A stretch of DNA of 64,000 bases from Flammulina velutipes (GCA_011800155.1 CM022373.1:1302001-1366000); one strand, 5' to 3'; positions 1 through 11,528 are shown, counted from the stretch's first letter. The notes: generated by a model not told the origin, from the sequence alone. Numbers and translations are program-made.

Positions 1-2
1 CT

Positions 3-281
3 CATCTGCCTACTTTGACGACTCCGGCGGTGTGGGCTCAACCCCCGGAGCAGCAGATGGACTATGATTATCATGCTGATACGTCGTCGTCGTCGTATCG
101 ACATATGGAAGGACAATACGGGTATGCGCAGCAGGAGCAACCGGCGATGTATGACGCGCCACCTCCGTCGGCGTACACCGCGGCTGGATTGGCGAGTATG
201 GGAATCTCACCTCGGGAGGCGAAGATGGATCCACGGTGGGGGTCGTTCATGCAGGACACGGGCTACCACCATCAGCAGTGA
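3..281 (+). CDS. C-terminal part of a probable fungal transcription factor (partial)
   Basis: The frame is open from the window edge to the TGA at 279-281, giving about 92 C-terminal residues; the gene starts outside the window. The visible part is low complexity, rich in Gln, Tyr, Pro and Ser, and ends in a short block with Met-Asp-Pro-Arg-Trp followed by Ser-Phe-Met. A Trp/Phe-Met block near the end after a Gln/Tyr-rich tail recalls agaricomycete Zn2Cys6 regulators with a fungal-specific middle domain. No DNA-binding or catalytic domain lies inside the window, so the class is inference from tail style only. Any other protein with a Q/Y-rich end is possible. Confidence 0.45.
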   Translation, partial: HLPTLTTPAVWAQPPEQQMDYDYHADTSSSSYRHMEGQYGYAQQEQPAMYDAPPPSAYTAAGLASMGISPREAKMDPRWGSFMQDTGYHHQQ

Positions 282-420
282 CAAGTGTTTCTTCTTGGGT
301 TTTTGGGACATAGATTTAAGCAAAACTTGTATCATTAAATACGGCCCGACCGTTGTACATTGCAGTATAGATAGACGTTGCATAGATGTCGTTTAAATGT
401 AATTTGTAACAATTGAACGT

Positions 421-442
421 TGAAGCTTGAAGCTTGAAGCTC
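421..442 (+). repeat. three tandem copies of a 7-base unit (ttgaagc)
   Basis: The unit TTGAAGC is repeated three times just before position 440, upstream of the J-domain gene. It is too short to be more than a local slippage repeat. Confidence 0.6.
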
Positions 443-594
443 CAGATTTGCGAATCAGTTCGGCCAGGTTCGCCCACGTGATTAGCGCGCCCTTCCAGAA
501 CGCGCCCTTGTTGAACTTGACTTGTTTCCATCTACTTTCGTTTGTATATTGCATTTCTCTCCTTGCTGCCTTGTCGGCTCACGTATGGAAACGT

Positions 595-1268
595 ATGCGA
601 GCCAACGTTAATTTATATGACGTCCTGGGAATCCGTCCATCTGCAGCGCCTGAAGAAGGTTAGAATAATACACGGCGTTTCGTACATAATTCTTCGCTTG
701 CTCACTCTCATGTGCACAGTTAGGCGCGCGTTCAGACAGAGGGCACTCCAAACACATCCCGATAAACTTGGCCCGGATGTTTCTGAGGCTGAGAAACAAG
801 CAGCTGAAGCCAAGTTCCATGAGGTGAGTTTCTGTAGTTTTGCCCACGGAGGACGGCAAACTGATAGCAACAGGTAGCAACTGCCAACGAAGTGTTGGGC
901 GATGCTGAGAAACGTAAAGTATGTTGTTTGCTCAAGGATGATTGCTCTCTGACATTGTGCAGGCCTACGATGAAGGTCTGGTTGTTAAATCCAACATCCA
1001 GCGCGCCGCGGCGGAAGCCAAAGCGCGTCGGGCCAAGGAACGCGAGGAGCGGGCTCAAGAACAAGAGCGTCTACACAAAGCGCGCATGGAAGAGCTTCAC
1101 CAACGAAACGCTCAAATGAAGGCGCAGCTGAAGAAACACGTATCGGAAGCTCGACAGCAGGAAGAGGTCATCCGTAACTTGCTTCATGAGATGGACACGC
1201 TACAGCCAGAATGGAGGATGCGAAGGGAGTTGGCTGAAAAGGTGCGATCCAATCTCAATCGACGATAA
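595..1268 (+). CDS. J-domain (DnaJ/HSP40-like) protein with a coiled-coil tail
   Basis: Exons 595-658, 720-823, 874-918 and 963-1268 join to 172 residues. An N-terminal J domain (residues about 7-75) holds the HPD motif at 34-36, followed by the usual helix ending in a YDEG segment. The rest (about 80-172) is a highly charged Glu/Lys/Arg/Gln coiled coil. J domains stimulate the ATPase of an HSP70 partner; the tail presumably gives substrate or complex specificity, as in the short splicing-linked J proteins, but I see no RRM and cannot name an orthologue. An ATG at 585 opens an eight-codon upstream ORF that overlaps the chosen start in another frame, so translation may be damped. The J domain is certain; the partner is unknown. 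Confidence 0.85.
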
Positions 1269-1385
1269 ACCTACTGAACTGTCGGTCGTATAGCAAAAGG
1301 CCGCTCGGATGCACCCAACTGCTATTCCAACCGAACTTTGAGCCTTTTATATATTCTAATCGGACTACCAATGTGTTTATCATGA

Positions 1386-1955
1386 CTAACGGAGGCCCAG
1401 TGCCTTCAGCCTGCTCTTTGCAATCAAACCAATATCTTTCACTGCTCTATTCAACTCGTCCTTCCACTCTTGATCATCACTCGATAACGGTTCGATGTGC
1501 TCGGACGACTGCCACGTCCCAAGTCTCTCTTCCATCTCCTCCGCTATCACAGCCCTCGAACGGCCATTCACAAATGTGATGTACCTCAATCCAGGATATC
1601 TCTGCTCATAACATCCGTTAAGATATTCCAAGCGCTGGAGAACCTCTGGAGGCGTCGGAGCTGCTCCTCCCTGCTCTTTTGAGCTCAATCTAGAGAGGTT
1701 CTTGCTCTCGCCGATTCTGGGGTGGCCTGCGATGAACTGAGCGCGGAGAGACGGATCCCAATTGGCTATCTCTTGTAATGAGGCGTCGATGAGCTCTTCG
1801 TACGATGCGACGGGTTTCTGGGAGAGGATGATAGCCAATTGGGGAATCAGATTCGATATCAGCGTCGGAGAGTGTTCAAAGAGGATAGTTAGGGTGTGAG
1901 CCAGCGTATCTGTGCTAGACTGGATGTCTTCTGGTGATGATGGTAGAGAATCCAT
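1386..1955 (-). CDS. 2-oxo-4-hydroxy-4-carboxy-5-ureidoimidazoline (OHCU) decarboxylase
   Basis: A single exon of 189 residues matches the OHCU decarboxylase family over its whole length. The family acts after urate oxidase and HIU hydrolase and converts OHCU to S-allantoin with release of CO2. The diagnostic stretch Ala-Gly-His-Pro-Arg-Ile-Gly lies near residue 82 with its catalytic His, followed by the helical part with the ExxxR-type motif. The C-terminus ends in Gly-Leu-Arg, so there is no obvious SKL-type peroxisomal signal, although partners in this pathway are often peroxisomal. Neighbouring genes are unrelated to purine breakdown. Start at 1955 is the first Met of the frame. Confidence 0.9.
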   Translation of the reverse strand: MDSLPSSPEDIQSSTDTLAHTLTILFEHSPTLISNLIPQLAIILSQKPVASYEELIDASLQEIANWDPSLRAQFIAGHPRIGESKNLSRLSSKEQGGAAPTPPEVLQRLEYLNGCYEQRYPGLRYITFVNGRSRAVIAEEMEERLGTWQSSEHIEPLSSDDQEWKDELNRAVKDIGLIAKSRLKALGLR

Positions 1956-2233
1956 CGAGTACGGTAAATCGGACCGTACACCGTCAACAAAGAGTTATCG
2001 AAGATGATCGATTTTCTACTGGGTATCCGTCGAGAAGATGTAGTGTAAATAGCTTGAACCGTTAGAAAATGTCGGCTGAGTCGATAGTGACTGATTGCTG
2101 ATGCAACAACATCAATCAGCAATCTTTGAAGGTTAGTAGTCGGATGGAACCCTGTGCGACACCAATGCCACAATTGAGGCTTGATTATGATTGGCCATTA
2201 TAGCGTAGGTAAAAGGAAGTACAAATAGAGATA

Positions 2234-3055
2234 TTAGTTTTTGAATACTTCTAGGGCAATTATCTTCTCCGCTGCCTTTTCAACTACTACGGAGACTATG
2301 GCCTGTTGAAGCCAAATAAGTTAGACATGATCGTCACACCCTCGAATGCGCTACTCACCTGGGTGTTTCCTGTCGGTAAACCGGGATGGATAGACGCATC
2401 AGCGACGAACTACAGTCCAAGGGTGAGTCACAAGGTCAAGCACGTCTTGTATCAACCAGCATACCAGATTATCTATGTCCCACACTCTAGTATCGGTATC
2501 AACAACAGAAGAGTTGTCATTTGTTTCGCCCATGACACAACTACCGACCCAATGGGACCCGCCAGTAAAGCTTTGGGTAACGCTCTCGATAGTTGCGTTG
2601 GCGGGGGAGATGCTAAGGTCTTCAGAGGCGTTGAGATACTCGAAGAGTTCGGTGACAAATGTCGTGATGGTCGCCTTGTCGCCTTCCGTCTTTAACCACG
2701 GGTCGGACGTTAGGTCGGTAGCGTCGGCGGTGATACCAAGTGAGCAAGATGACGTGAGACCGTGGGCAATGAGAGACGGTAGCTGAACAGTTGTAAGGTG
2801 GCGATGACTTGACTCGTGTTCGGCGATAGGTAGAAACGATATACGAGAAAAATTGTACGCGAAGAAAGCACAGAAAAGTCCAAGGAAGGCGATAATGGCA
2901 TGTTGGAGAGGCTGGAAGTGTTTAAAAGGCACGGCGGGATACAACGAGCCTATGCCACCCAGTACGGGCGCGGCACCCACTAGGACGGGGTGGGCATTTT
3001 GCCAGAAAAAGGTAGAAACGTACTCAATCGGCATTTCTTGAGAATTGGTGGGCAC
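2234..3055 (-). CDS. chimeric ORF: small membrane-protein N-terminus joined to the C-terminal end of a GMC/cellobiose-dehydrogenase-like flavoprotein
   Basis: Exons (transcript order) 2465-3055, 2359-2409 and 2234-2302 are in phase. Residues about 1-75 hold two hydrophobic segments with no resemblance to a flavoprotein. From about residue 95 the sequence reads like the end of a cellobiose-dehydrogenase-type GMC domain: a Gly-Ile-Thr-Ala-Asp block, a His-Trp-Val-Gly motif, then after two introns an Asp-Ala-Ser-Ile-His and Pro-Thr-Gly-Asn-Thr-Gln end followed by an amphipathic helix. The FAD-binding half and the rest of the substrate domain are missing, so it cannot be an active GMC enzyme. Either the 3' end of a GMC gene was captured by a small membrane-protein gene, or this is a decayed fusion. 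A TATA-like box lies 45 bp upstream. Real transcription is unproven. Confidence 0.5.
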
Positions 3056-3167
3056 TGTCGATGGGAGAGCTTCGTGTTCGCGTCTTGAGTGGTGGCCATG
3101 CTTATATGGAATCGGAGTCTAAATATAGGGTCACGCATGCGCACCCATCTCATCTTCATTCAGAATC
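3056..3167. promoter_or_regulatory. short bidirectional promoter between two head-to-head membrane-protein ORFs
   Basis: Only 112 bp separate the divergent start codons at 3055 (minus) and 3168 (plus). A TATA-like CATATAAG on the minus strand lies near 3101-3108, and TAAATATA on the plus strand near 3120-3127, each about 40-50 bp from its ATG. The assignment is by spacing and motif only. Confidence 0.5.
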
Positions 3168-3688
3168 ATGACTAGCACTCCGCCAGACGATACCGACCTC
3201 GGGCCACCTCACAACGTGCTTGTTCAGATGGGCACAGTCATCCCCGTCTTCTTCTTCGCACCCTCATTGCCCACAAAATATATTGATCCCCCGATGTTCC
3301 CCACTGTCCTATTCATCTCCCAAGCCGTTAATTTCTGCATCCTCCTAATCGCCAGTATCGTCTACGAAGCTCCTCAAGGAACCGTGCAACAAATAGACGG
3401 CCCATGGCGCCTCGAATATCAGACATACGAGAATATGGGCCGGATAATTTGTCTCCACATCGCATCTTGGTTCTTCTCCTGGACGTATCTCGATTTTAGA
3501 TGTGTGCTTTCTCCTCTCAATCAACTCCCCTTCATTGACTCTGAATCTTTCCAGTTCTGCCATTGGGAGTCTTTGCGTTTTGCTATTCCTTCTGGTGGAC
3601 GCCTGGGATCATCATGGGTCACCGTCTCCTGGCCACGAAATTCCCCGCGCGCGATGTTCTCAAGGACATCGAGAAGGCTGGTGTGTAG
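3168..3688 (+). CDS. small four-helix membrane protein, family copy 1
   Basis: Exons 3168-3501 and 3555-3688 give 155 residues. Four hydrophobic segments are visible (about residues 20-40, 45-65, 88-108 and 112-130), separated by a short loop with an Ile-Asp-Gly-Pro motif; the end is charged. The gene at 37379-37885 is a clear paralogue: same start Met-Thr-Ser-Thr-Pro-Pro, same Ile-Asp-Gly-Pro and Phe-Ser-Trp-Thr motifs, the single intron at the same codon and phase, and a second exon of exactly 134 bases in both. I do not recognise the family; function is unknown. It shares a 112 bp divergent promoter with the chimeric ORF at 2234-3055. Without the intron the reading frame would end differently, so the paralogue comparison decides the model. 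Confidence 0.75.
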
Positions 3689-4001
3689 AAGTTGACAATG
3701 AGAGGAAACTGAGCTTGCCACTTCCGGAGAGAACAGGATGTATTACTACTATAAACGCGTCCACTGTCGATTAATCTCAATGTATATGTATTGGTTTCCA
3801 ATGGTCTAATTATGTCGCCCGCCTGCTTATTCCAGTGATCTTGCGATCATGGGAGCTGCATCGTATGTAGGAAAGAAGACTGTTCCCGAAAGCTCAGTTC
3901 TTTGAGTTTCTCACGATGGATGGTTAACAAAGCGTAGAATGTACAACGTACAATGAGAGAGGAGAGGCTACAGCAAGTACACATAATATTAAAGCATGGA
4001 A

Positions 4002-6371
4002 TCATTCCTTCGAGAAAAGGGAAATTGGGCGAGAGAACGAGGTGGGTGATGTATAACCACCATAACCACCGAAACTGAGCACTCTTGACCGGCGCGGGCC
4101 AGTGCCTGAGCTGGAGGTGGAGGTCGTACCAGTCGAGGCGTATATGGGAGATCCATGGCCATTAGATGGCGTAGGCGCGTGCATATCTGGAATGGGAGAA
4201 AAGAAAGCGTTTCGGGATGACGGGTCATACCCAGTTGGGTATTTGTCGTCGGATAACCCATCCGCAATGGGATGCATGAGAGCCGCATCGTCTGTGTCGC
4301 TTGATGACGACGACGAGCTTTCCGAATTGTCTGGATTATCTTCGGGGAGGCGTGGCCGAAGGCTCAGACCCTCCGGAGTTAAGAGTATAGGGTTTAAGTC
4401 AAGGTTGGGTTCGCCTTGCTCAGACGGGGTTTGTGACTGGTTGATAGAATACATTAATCTCAGCCTGAAAGGTAGAAATAAAGACACGTACTGGAGGTTG
4501 AATTTCGATGTTCACCCCTGGACTGGACAAGGATCGTTTAAATTGTTGACGGAACCATGAAAGAGGAGTTTTCGTACGTCGTGGAGGCGACGATGGCCCC
4601 GCACGTTGAGGTGACGGAGGCTGAATTGCTATAGGCGTAGGTGTTCGGTCTGCCGGTGTAGGCTCCCGGTAGATATCGGTCAGCTTCACGCGTGGGGATG
4701 AAAACCTGGCGGAGTTGAGAGTAGCAGCTAGTGGAACTGGATTTACTATGGCCCGTTCTACGGGTCGTATAGTGTGTCGTGAAGATGATCGTGGCTAATG
4801 AAGAAATTAGCACATTGATTCTCATGAATAGATAAACGTACAGCAAAATCCGAACGGACTTGTTCAGCTGGGACTGGAGACACATTTCTAGCATCTGACC
4901 GCTGAGGGCTTGGTCCATTGGAAGGGCTGCTATCAGAATTTCGACTGCGCCACTCTTCAACTATCCTTTGGGTAGGACTGGGTTGCCGCGGCGCAATCAC
5001 TGGAGAAGCCGGAGGCTGTAGCATCGCACATTGAGATAGCGGAGTTGACGCTCGTGTCGTTCCTCGATAAGGCGTCGCGTGTGTCGTAGGCTTTGGTGGA
5101 CCATAGATTTTGTTGAGCTTGGGGGGTAATGGCGGAACGGGCGGGACGTCGACATTATTTCGAGGAGGATTTGGGCGGATGTCCTCCGGAGACCCCGAAC
5201 TGGCAGGCATTTTCTGTGGTCGTGTTCGCCTGGTGGAATTTACGGAGTTAGAACGTGGCCTGTGATTCGTAGTATGGACGGAGCTGTCTGAACCTGGAAT
5301 ATATGAAAAGTAGTCAGTAGAAGGACCGTTGCTTCGTTTCGGCTGGCTGGACGTCTCTGCCTTGCTAGGTATGGAAGGTTTTGTTGTTGGCTGAGCTTGA
5401 GGTGGCTTCTTGGACTGTGGAGGGGTGGAAGCAGAACGTAAGGGCACTTCTTGCACTTTCCTCGTTGAACGTGTTAGTAATGAAGACGCAGGATTCCTGA
5501 TAACAAATTGGAACAGATTAGTCAGGTTACCACCAAGCAAGTGTGGAATACTCACTGGAAGCTGGCCGCCATCGCATTCGGATAGATTGAAGCTTTCATC
5601 CTCATTTCCCGTTCATCGTGATGCGCGAGAATTGACTCTGACATGCTGGAATTCCTGGATAACGAATCAGCGTGAGGATAAACCAATACATTCAACGAAC
5701 CTCCGTCGGCTTGATGACGTTCGCTTAGACTCTTGCGTGAAGTCTTCGACCATGAGTCGACTGCGGTGTACGACCTGCCCGAGTTTGTATCCCTCATTGT
5801 AACCTTCGTCGTAACCTATTTCCTTCGCATCTTCAATGTGGCGTTCCAGCATTAAACGGCGAAACTTGGCTCGATCCTTGGCAGATTGCTCTTCAGCCTC
5901 CATACGCTGTCGATCCATATCATCCATGATGCGTCGGGCCTTCTCAATCTCCCAATGAGCATGATCTCGTTGAGCTTTATGCACCGCTGCCTCAGACCGC
6001 GCCGCCGAAAGTTGCTCTTGATAGGTCGCTTGTACCCTATGAACGGTGTCCAGGACTTCGATATCCCGTCGCAGGCTCTCTATCACGTCCGGTCTTCGAG
6101 TAGAAATAATTTGCTGAAGGAGACTGTTTATTTCGGACCGCGAAATCGACGTTCCGGGAGTCGGCGGCCTCTTGCCGGGGGTGCTCTTGTAGCGGCGGCG
6201 GCGGTAGGGCAGTGGGTTCGCATGTTGTGCGAGCGCAGGACTCGAAGTGGACGACGGGGACGACTCTGGTTCCTCTGCCACATCGGGCGGGTATCGAATC
6301 CTATCCCCAAAGTGAGTTAGAGCATCTTCGCTGATCCGAATATGGCAGATAACGTACGGGTATGAATCCAT
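4002..6371 (-). CDS. unknown Ser/Pro-rich protein with a central coiled coil
   Basis: Exons in transcript order: 6358-6371, 5701-6300, 5556-5654, 4842-5496, 4492-4794, 4002-4436, giving 701 residues with all phases closed. The first exon is only 14 bases (start Met-Asp-Ser-Tyr-Pro). Residues about 65-200 form a charged coiled coil that ends in a repeated Gly-Tyr-x-Glu-Gly-Tyr pattern. The rest is disordered, rich in Ser, Pro, Thr and Arg, with polyproline runs near residues 330-345, an acidic Ser run near 590-605 and a Gly/Tyr/Ser-rich end. No catalytic domain is visible. It looks like a scaffold or cytoskeleton-linked protein, but that is only a guess from composition. Confidence 0.7.
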
Positions 6372-7168
6372 TCTCAACAGAGCTAAGAGGAATGCAGTTC
6401 GAAAACCGCTAAATATGATAGTGAGAGGCGACCCACAGATGGGTGGTGATCAAAGGAGGGGAAGGAAAACAGGCGCCAATCAGATCTTCTGTGAGTTCAC
6501 AGACGTAGGAATGTATTGCCCGGTTGAGACTTCTTCATGGCTGTCACGCCAGGGGGTGTGAACAACGTTCAGTGACCTCGGGTGTTGAAAGAAAAAGGCT
6601 CGAGGGAGGAAAGAATGGGTCCGGCTTCAGACAACACGTGTTGGGAGCGTGTTCAATGGCGAGATAAGTCCTCGTGGCCTGCGCATAGTGGAGGATGCGG
6701 ATGTTGGATTGGTCTATCACCGTGGACTGATAGACAAGACTGCTGCCTCGCTAGAAACGCGGTAGATAGATCAGAGGACTCCAATGGGTGCATGTCAATG
6801 CACGGTTTCGGTGCGGCTATGGCTCCAGGATGTGAGAAGTATGCTCTAGGCTCGTACTAAGCAGATCGTAGTGGTAAATATACCGAGCTTTCATCAAAGT
6901 GGCGCGGGGAGGAATGAGATGCACATTGGCATGCGCTCCAGGCAAGTTCTAGTTTCAAATAACGCACTTAGGGAGGCGCCGTCGAGGATTCTTCAAAAAT
7001 AAGAGACCGAGAATAGAGTGTTTTGTGAAGGCGAAAACAATGTTGCCAGTCAGTCACAGTCCGAGTCGAAAGGATAATGAGGCGTTCCGGTTATCTCCGA
7101 AATGCTCGGCTTTACATTCCGCTCACTGTGGCGACAGCGAAAACACTCAATTGACCACTAGTCTACGT
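6372..7168. other. intergenic, no gene seen
   Basis: About 800 bases between the start of the coiled-coil gene and the stop of leucyl-tRNA synthetase. Open frames here are short and have no recognisable content. The part next to 6371 must hold the promoter of the coiled-coil gene. Confidence 0.6.
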
Positions 7169-10100
7169 CTATACATTGCGGTATTCAAAAGCAGGCGTTC
7201 CAGGTTCTGAAGAATCTATGATCGTTTTCGTGTAGCCCTTCTCTCCGGCCTTGGGTAAGGCTTCCTCGACGGTCATAACCTCCGCATCAACCAAGTTGAG
7301 AGTCTTCTTCAGATATGGCCCCATCTGGTTCAGAACCTCACTCTCCGAGAACAACAATGTCCGGTTGAACGCGGTACTAGCTCCAAACTGAGAGATGCGT
7401 TTCTGCGAAACATACCGTCAAACTTCGTTCAACGGAAGAAGAGAAACCGCAAATACCTTGAAACCTTGGATAAACGGCATGGTTCGCTTATCCTTGATGA
7501 GACCTTTCTCCGTCAACAGCTGCCTAACCTTGACATCGTCCACCTTGTCAGTATCCGCATCGTACGAATCTTTGACGATTTGTACACAGATGTTCTGCCA
7601 TTCCGGGAACGAGCTCGCGACGTAAACTCGGACACTCTTGGGTTTCTTGGGGTCAAACGCCGCAGCTTCACCACCTTTGGTTTTCCCCTTCTTGTTCATC
7701 TTCAACAAAGTAGTCTCAGCATCCCGAATCATCCTCGTTGTGCCGCGCATGTACTGGCTGGCTTCGATCAGAATAGGGTCCACGGGTTTGGAAGGGGTGG
7801 GCCATAGCGCCAGTTGGATAGACGTGGGCTTCTTGAGTGTTTCCGTCCAGATGTTTTCGGCGAAATGAGGTGCAATGGGAGTGGCCAACAATGCGGCGAT
7901 CTCGATCCAGTACATCACTAGGTCGCGATGCATGCCGATTTCAGTGGTGACTTCTCGATACCAATCACGGGCGCTCTGCAGTTCGTAGAAGCCAAACTTC
8001 AAGGCATCCTTGTACTCGTAGCTACGCTGGGGGTTAGATCTCGTTACTTGGAGGGAAATGAATCGCTTACTTCTCATAATGGCCTTTAGTAACGTTGATC
8101 AGTTCGTTGATCTCGGTTTCGAAGACATTGTCATGGTATGTTCGAGGACCTTGTCGCAGAGTGGCCTGTTCGGCAACCATTTCCTGGGAAGAAATTCAAT
8201 GGGGAACTGTAGAAAGTTGAAGGAAAACCACAAACCTCACACCACGTAACCAAGGTATGCACACGCAAGATGTTCGCATTTGCCGTCTTCTCCTCGAAGT
8301 TCGCATCCTCAATACCATCACCCGCATCCGCCAAAGACAGCCTCGTAGCGTCGGCACCAAACTTCTCAACGCAATCTTTCAAGGTCAAGAAATTGCCGGT
8401 GCTCTTGGACATCTTCGCTCCGTTCAACGTCAAATGCCCATTCGTGCGGAAGCTTAGTGGGCGTTTGTCCTCAGGGAATAACGCGACGTGGTTGTACAGA
8501 CAGAATGTCAAGTGGTTGTTGATCAAGTCCTTGGCGGACGAGCGAATGTCGAGGGGGTAGAAGTACTCGTACTCGTGTTTCAGAGCGTCGACTTTCTCTT
8601 GCGGGATTGTGCTGTTCGCTGGCCATGATCCGCCACTGAATATGTATTCCCAGACTTCGTCCGTCATTTGGTCTGCAGTGATACCCAGAGGTCCAACTTT
8701 CGACCCGTCCAAACTGCTGTCTGATCGAGAATTAACACCGAGCGATTGACAAAGAGGGAAATCTAATCTCACCATGTAACAATTGGGCGATGGTGTAATA
8801 GGCCATGTAGATGGTAGAGTCGCTGAGGGACTCGACCATGAAATGGGGATCCCAAGGCAAGTCCGATCCTAATCCATAGGTGCGTGCACATGCCCATTTG
8901 TTGAGCCACGCCAAGGTCTTCTCAAACGCGTGTCGAGTTTCTGGGATGTACAACTCCATGGACGCAAGATGTCTAAAGCTAGGTGAGAACCCACAAAGAG
9001 AGAGAGAGAGAGAGATGATACGCACTTCTCGACTTGGGCGCGCCATACAGGTTCTCCATAGTCCAAGTACCATTGGTCCATTAGCGCGACGACACACTCA
9101 TCGGCACTTCGCGATGTAATCAGACCCTCGGGCTCAGCGTACGCAAAGGCAAGACCGTCAGCGATCATATCCGCGCGCGTTTTGCCCTTTGCAATCTGTA
9201 CACTCTCGCCTTTGTACTTTCCAACCAACATCGTGCCATTGAAGTGCCCCTCCTTGTACGCGATCTCTTTGGCCTCCGCGAGCTGCTTTGTGTCCTTCTG
9301 GGACGCAATCTTCAGCTGCTTGACGACAGCAGGTGCGATCATATCGCCGTACGTTGGCGTAGATATGACTGGGATGGGATCGTAAGACACCCAAGCTGGA
9401 TCGATCTTGTAGTATTCGGCCTTTTTGCGCAGGTCGGTCACTGCTTGGAAATCATCGGGAGAGTCAGATGGGACAGATGTGACGACGCCGGTGCCTTTGG
9501 TAGCCAGAACGTTATCCATCGGCAAGACGTAGACCTCAGGGTATATCGAATAGGGCGCTTTGACTTTGGTACCGATCAAGACTGAGCCGGGCACCTCGAC
9601 AAGCTGGTTGATCTCGCCGCGAACGGACGTGATACCTTGGAAAGCCATGTTGCGGATGGAACGGTAGGTGCACAGGTATGCTTCCTGGTCATTAACTGCG
9701 TAGACAGCGTACTTCAAGGCAGGTCCAACGAAGCAGTTGGTCTGACCGTACCTATAGATAATGAATAATGGCAAACGAGCACCTCAGGCGGATCTTACAT
9801 CGTCTCTGGTCGCAAGGTGGCAGCCACCAAGAAGACCTTTCGTCCTCCAACCTTGCCTTCGATGAGAGCCTTGGCCGCAGGGCTAAAGTTGACTACTTCC
9901 AGTTTGATGTTGGTGTATTCCTGAGGCCCTAAACCTTCACCGTCCTGTCGATCGTGGTCCATACATGGCTGGCCGTCCTTGGGACTGTAGATGGTGTATC
10001 GCTCGCCAAACTTGATCTTGTCCAATTTATAGAGTTTAGTGACCTGCCATCGCACGAAAGCATCAAAGTAGGGGTTGGCTTTTGTTGTGAGGAAGGTACG

Positions 10101-10914
10101 GCGCCAGTCAATCCTAGAACCGAAGGAGTTGTGATCGTTCTATAGTATTTGTGAGTTTCTCGCCAGATCAAAGCGGATGAGGCATACGATGGCGATGGGA
10201 GGGAAGAATTGAACCCAGTGGTACGGGTCAGCAAATTTCTTGATGTCAGCTATGGGTATGCCAATGGTTTGCATGATTTGGAACTGGTAGGTGTGGCCGG
10301 TAGATTTTGCCTGTAGCTTTCCCTTTTTGCCCTTCGACTTGTCGGTGGGATCGCTAGTGGGTACGACTGTCTCTTTCTCCTCCTTTTCAGCGTCAGCCTC
10401 GATCTGCGCCTGGACTGTCTCGAAGTTTTCAAAGTTCTCTCCGAACAGCGCCATTTCCCGGATAATTTTGTCTGCAGATGCCTGTGTATAGCATGAGCTA
10501 GGCGCGCACGGGAAGAATGTAGAATGTACGCACCTTTATTGGTAGACCGGTAACGTGGAACCCGTGGGGAAACAGAACTCGCTTTCCCAACATCCTCTGG
10601 TACCCCGCGGCGAACTCGATTTTGGAGACGGTGAATGCGTGGCCTAGATGCAGACTGCCGTTCATGTAAGGAAACGGAAAGTTTCCAAACCATTTCGGAA
10701 ACTTTTCGACGATGTCTGCTTTGGAAAGACCTTTGAGCTCTGCGGGCGACGGAGCGTTGACTTCGAACAGGCGTTCAGTTTGCCACCTGGCCTGGTATTT
10801 CTTTTCCAGCGCTATGAGGTGGTCGCGCTTGCCAGTCTGCATACAGCTTCAGTGTCGTTTCTATGCAAATAAAAGGACTGAACTTGCCTGAGCCAGCTCG
10901 ATGGTGTTGGCCAT
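7169..10914 (-). CDS. cytosolic leucyl-tRNA synthetase
   Basis: Ten exons in transcript order: 10888-10914, 10534-10836, 10188-10481, 9799-10139, 9026-9751, 8773-8972, 8236-8720, 8071-8183, 7457-8021, 7169-7402. They join to 1095 residues, the usual eukaryotic/archaeal LeuRS length. The HIGH-type motif reads HLGH at 72-75, the KMSKS loop is exact at about 733-737, and the CP1 editing insert is present with its conserved Thr-rich and Asp-Pro-Tyr segments. The C-terminal domain seen in cytosolic enzymes is complete. The enzyme charges tRNA-Leu and, in yeast, also senses leucine for TORC1. Intron 1 (10837-10887) begins with GC rather than GT; no GT donor keeps the frame. Intron 5 carries a GA microsatellite. 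Confidence 0.96.
8998..9015. repeat. GA dinucleotide microsatellite inside a LeuRS intron
   Basis: A run of about eight GA units lies just inside the 5' part of the intron 8973-9025 (CT repeat on the coding strand). It is likely length-variable between strains. Confidence 0.85.
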
Positions 10915-11222
10915 ACTCGAAATTCGACGAAAAAATAATGTACAAGAAGCAGAAAGTCGCGGGCGGAAGATGGCAATCGTCTTTGGAGAACGGCGCGTTC
11001 CCGAATCAGAGCAAAATGCCTGACTTTAGGCTGTCAGAGTCGTCCTAATCGATGGTATCAGAAAGAGCAAGGAATTGAGTGCGAGTCAGAAGGACAAATC
11101 ACACAAAGTTAATCTTATCGCACAGCTTTTGCACGTGGACGTGGACAATACCGTAAATAAATAAATACCCTTCACCGCCACCAATAGCAATAGTCGAGTA
11201 GCTATCCATCATTATACATCGA

Positions 11223-11528
11223 ATGAATCCTCTCCAAAAGGAAGTATTCGCACAACTCGCCGAGGACGGTCCCAATTTCCCCTGGTTCTTCGACTTTCCC
11301 GAGCCAGCACTCAACCAGGCCCTCCACAAGCTCAAAGACGACTTTGACCAAGAAATAAAAGAACTCCCTGAATTATGCGAGGACCTCTCCAACGTGTACG
11401 ACGCCGTCATCATATGCATTCACGAGCTGTTCATAGAGCATAATGTGCCGTGGAATGAGGTTGACGAGAGGTTTGAGCGGATGGGGATGGGCCGTTACTG
11501 GCAGGTCCTAGTCAAACCGTACTACTAG
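11223..11528 (+). CDS. small acidic protein family, copy 1 (uninterrupted)
   Basis: An uninterrupted ORF of 101 residues. The family signature is Asp-Gly-Pro-x-Phe-x-Trp, then Phe-Pro-Glu-Pro-Gly/Ala-Leu-Asn, a Leu-Lys-Asp helix, a Tyr/hydrophobic middle helix, and Asp-Glu-Arg-Phe-Glu-Arg-Met/Leu-Gly-Met followed by Tyr-Trp-x-x-Leu. Six other copies lie in this window (12.1, 24.1, 37.0, 38.0, 47.2 and 47.8 kb). Compared with the 24 kb copy, six extra bases (TAGTAC) at the end place a stop just before a conserved splice donor, so the family intron (donor near 11539) would fall in the 3' UTR. An A/T-rich TATA-like stretch lies near 11155-11166. No signal peptide or membrane segment. Function unknown; I know no named family with this signature. 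Confidence 0.75.
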   Translation: MNPLQKEVFAQLAEDGPNFPWFFDFPEPALNQALHKLKDDFDQEIKELPELCEDLSNVYDAVIICIHELFIEHNVPWNEVDERFERMGMGRYWQVLVKPYY

